From NCBI RefSeq assembly GCF_026016325.1, contig NZ_CP087203.1, forward strand, positions 2,604,001-2,668,000: 64,000 bases of DNA, in the 5' to 3' direction. Positions 62,693 to 64,000 of the stretch are shown piece after piece. The first letter of the stretch is position 1. The number at the start of each line of letters is the position of its first letter. The notes beneath the pieces were generated by a model. It saw nothing but the letters and a program-made list of their open reading frames with translations, was not told where the DNA came from and ran no database searches. This DNA comes from Pseudomonas sp. B21-056 (GTDB lineage Bacteria > Pseudomonadota > Gammaproteobacteria > Pseudomonadales > Pseudomonadaceae). A program made the translations under genes and the position numbers.

Positions 62693-63754
62693 TCAAAGCT
62701 CCGCGTAGAGGCGACCGGGGTTGAAGATCCCCTGTGGGTCGAGCCGTTGCTTCAGGTTCCGGTGATAACGCATCAGCGCATCAGGCAGCGGTTGGAATGG
62801 ACTGTCGATCAGGCCATGGCCGTAACAGGTCACATGGCCGCCGACGCCTTCGACGATCTGGCGAATGAACGTGGCTTCGGCGCCGGACTTGAGCCAGCGC
62901 TGGGCCCCACCCCAGTCGATCAGTTGCTTGCCGGGCAAGGGCAGCCACGCTGTGTTGTGCGGCACGGACAAGCGCCACAGTGGCAAGTCCTCAGCGAAGA
63001 AGCTCAAGCGATGTTCGTTGAGATCATCCCAATACGCGGCGTCCAGTAACTCGCCGCCCAATCGGTCATGGGCCGCCGCCACCGAGCCTTCGCCACCCTC
63101 GAGCCGCAGGTGCAGGCGTTGGCCATCGTGGCAGGCGGCACTGATCGGCAGCGGCTGCTGGCCCCATTCCGCCAGGCGCAGCAAGGCGCGATCGCGGTCC
63201 ATTTCCAGGCTGATACTCAAGGCTTGCCGAGGTTTGGGCAGGACTTTGAGCGACACCTCGGTGATCACCCCAAGGGTGCCGAAGCTGCCGGCCATCAGGC
63301 GTGACAGGTCGTAACCGGCGACGTTCTTCATGACTTCGCCACCGAAGCGCAGGAGCTTGCCCTGGCCGGTGATAACCCGCGAACCGAGGACGAAGTCCCG
63401 CACCGAACCGGCCCACGGGCGGCGCGGCCCGGAGAGTCCGCTGGCAATCATGCCGCCCACCGTGGCGTCGCCGAAGGAGGGCGGTTCGCAGGGCAGCATT
63501 TGCTGCGAGGCGTCCAGCACGTCGGACAATTCCTGTAGGGGCGTACCGCAACGAGCGGTAATCACCAGTTCCGTCGGGTCGTAGCTGACGATGCCCCGGT
63601 GGGCGCGGGTGTCGAGTTTTTCACCTGCCATCGGACGTCCCAGGAAGGCCTTGCTATCACCTCCCTGGATCCGTAGCGGCGTGGCGTTTTCCAAGGCCTG
63701 GTTGACCTGTTCGAGCAACGTATCGCTGGCGTCCCTATCGAGTGCGCTGTGCAT
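62693..63754 (-). CDS. glcE: Glycolate oxidase FAD-binding subunit GlcE
   Basis: A 353-residue FAD-binding type 4 (PCMH-fold) protein. PLRIQGGDSKAFLGRPM opens the domain, and LPCEPPSFGDATVGGMIASG, GPRRPWAGSVRDFVLGSRVI and GGEVMKNVAGYDLSRLMAGS are the flavin-contact stretches. It shares one base with the glcD stop (TGATG), so translation is coupled. It forms the glycolate oxidase core with GlcD and GlcF. Length is typical. Confidence 0.96.
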   Translation of the reverse strand: MHSALDRDASDTLLEQVNQALENATPLRIQGGDSKAFLGRPMAGEKLDTRAHRGIVSYDPTELVITARCGTPLQELSDVLDASQQMLPCEPPSFGDATVGGMIASGLSGPRRPWAGSVRDFVLGSRVITGQGKLLRFGGEVMKNVAGYDLSRLMAGSFGTLGVITEVSLKVLPKPRQALSISLEMDRDRALLRLAEWGQQPLPISAACHDGQRLHLRLEGGEGSVAAAHDRLGGELLDAAYWDDLNEHRLSFFAEDLPLWRLSVPHNTAWLPLPGKQLIDWGGAQRWLKSGAEATFIRQIVEGVGGHVTCYGHGLIDSPFQPLPDALMRYHRNLKQRLDPQGIFNPGRLYAEL

Positions 63755-64000
63755 CAGAAACGCTCCAGTTCAGGGAAGGGCAGTTGCCCCAGGTGCACAT
63801 GCATGGCGCCAAACTCGGCGCAGCGGTGCAGCGTCGGAATGTTCTTGCCGGGGTTGAGCAGGCCGCTCGGATCGAAGGCCGCTTTGACGGCGTGGAACAC
63901 GGTCAACTCATCGCTGTTGAACTGGGCGCACATCTGATTGATTTTCTCGCGGCCCACCCCGTGCTCACCGGTGATGCTGCCGCCGACTTTCACGCACAGC
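63754..64000 (-). CDS. glcD: Glycolate oxidase subunit GlcD, C-terminal part, cut by window edge
   Basis: The last 81 residues of the catalytic flavin subunit are visible; the gene runs off the right edge. KVGGSITGEHGVGREK is the strongly conserved metal/substrate-site block of GlcD and D-lactate dehydrogenases (with EHG), followed by VKAAFDPSGLLNPGKNIP, the standard C-terminal motif. It should oxidise glycolate with FAD. The stop overlaps the glcE start. Confidence 0.95.
   Translation of the reverse strand, partial: LCVKVGGSITGEHGVGREKINQMCAQFNSDELTVFHAVKAAFDPSGLLNPGKNIPTLHRCAEFGAMHVHLGQLPFPELERF

Overview
The window reads as a piece of a Pseudomonas chromosome, most likely from the P. fluorescens group. 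The reasons are its high G+C coding sequence, tightly packed operons, hairpin repeats of the type seen between fluorescent-pseudomonad genes, and familiar blocks (rtcR-rtcBA, glcDEF-glcG-glcB). Species assignment is inference. I see no rRNA, tRNA, insertion sequence, prophage or CRISPR array.

Layout. (1) 1-5.0 kb: an aldehyde dehydrogenase cut by the left edge, a class III aminotransferase, a divergent EutR-like AraC regulator and an APC amine or amino-acid permease, together a small amine-use locus. (2) 5.3-9.4 kb: RNA repair, with rtcR divergent from rtcB-rtcA, which has a well-formed sigma-54 promoter. (3) 9.4-14.1 kb: a TetR regulator divergent from a NylB-like serine hydrolase, an outer-membrane beta-barrel and a PotF-like binding protein with no transporter beside it. 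(4) 14.7-23.5 kb: a hydroxyproline-type catabolic operon (polar amino-acid ABC importer, DapA-like deaminase, DadA-like dehydrogenase, semialdehyde dehydrogenase, proline-racemase-family epimerase, GntR regulator), followed by a second, convergent and very similar GntR regulator and a LysR regulator. (5) 25.7-26.3 kb: an orphan protein with cytidine-deaminase-like zinc motifs.

(6) 26.5-40.2 kb: two divergent operons around an XRE-cupin regulator. Leftward runs purU-folD-soxBDAG-like; rightward runs a glutamine-synthetase-like gene, three glutamate-synthase-domain genes (glxBCD or mgsABC type) and an ammonium transporter. Gene content and order match the N-methylglutamate route for methylamine (gmaS, mgsABC, mgdABCD). 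A sigma-54 promoter with an NtrC-like site, and four copies of a shared operator-like motif, tie both operons together.

(7) 40.4-58.7 kb: a second tetrahydrofolate-linked N-demethylation island. It carries two flavoprotein-GcvT demethylases resembling mitochondrial dimethylglycine dehydrogenase and sarcosine dehydrogenase, their own ETF and ETF-ubiquinone oxidoreductase, a second folD and purU, a serine hydroxymethyltransferase, a spermidine/putrescine-type ABC importer and a LysR regulator. A 15-bp inverted repeat, ATAAG-N5-CTTAT, stands in front of three of its transcription units. (8) 58.8-64 kb: the glycolate oxidase / malate synthase G locus, glcD (cut by the right edge), glcE, glcF, glcG, glcB.

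The common theme is capture and oxidation of small amines and N-methylated amino acids. Methyl groups pass to tetrahydrofolate and out as formate or serine, nitrogen passes to glutamate, and C2 units pass to glyoxylate and malate.
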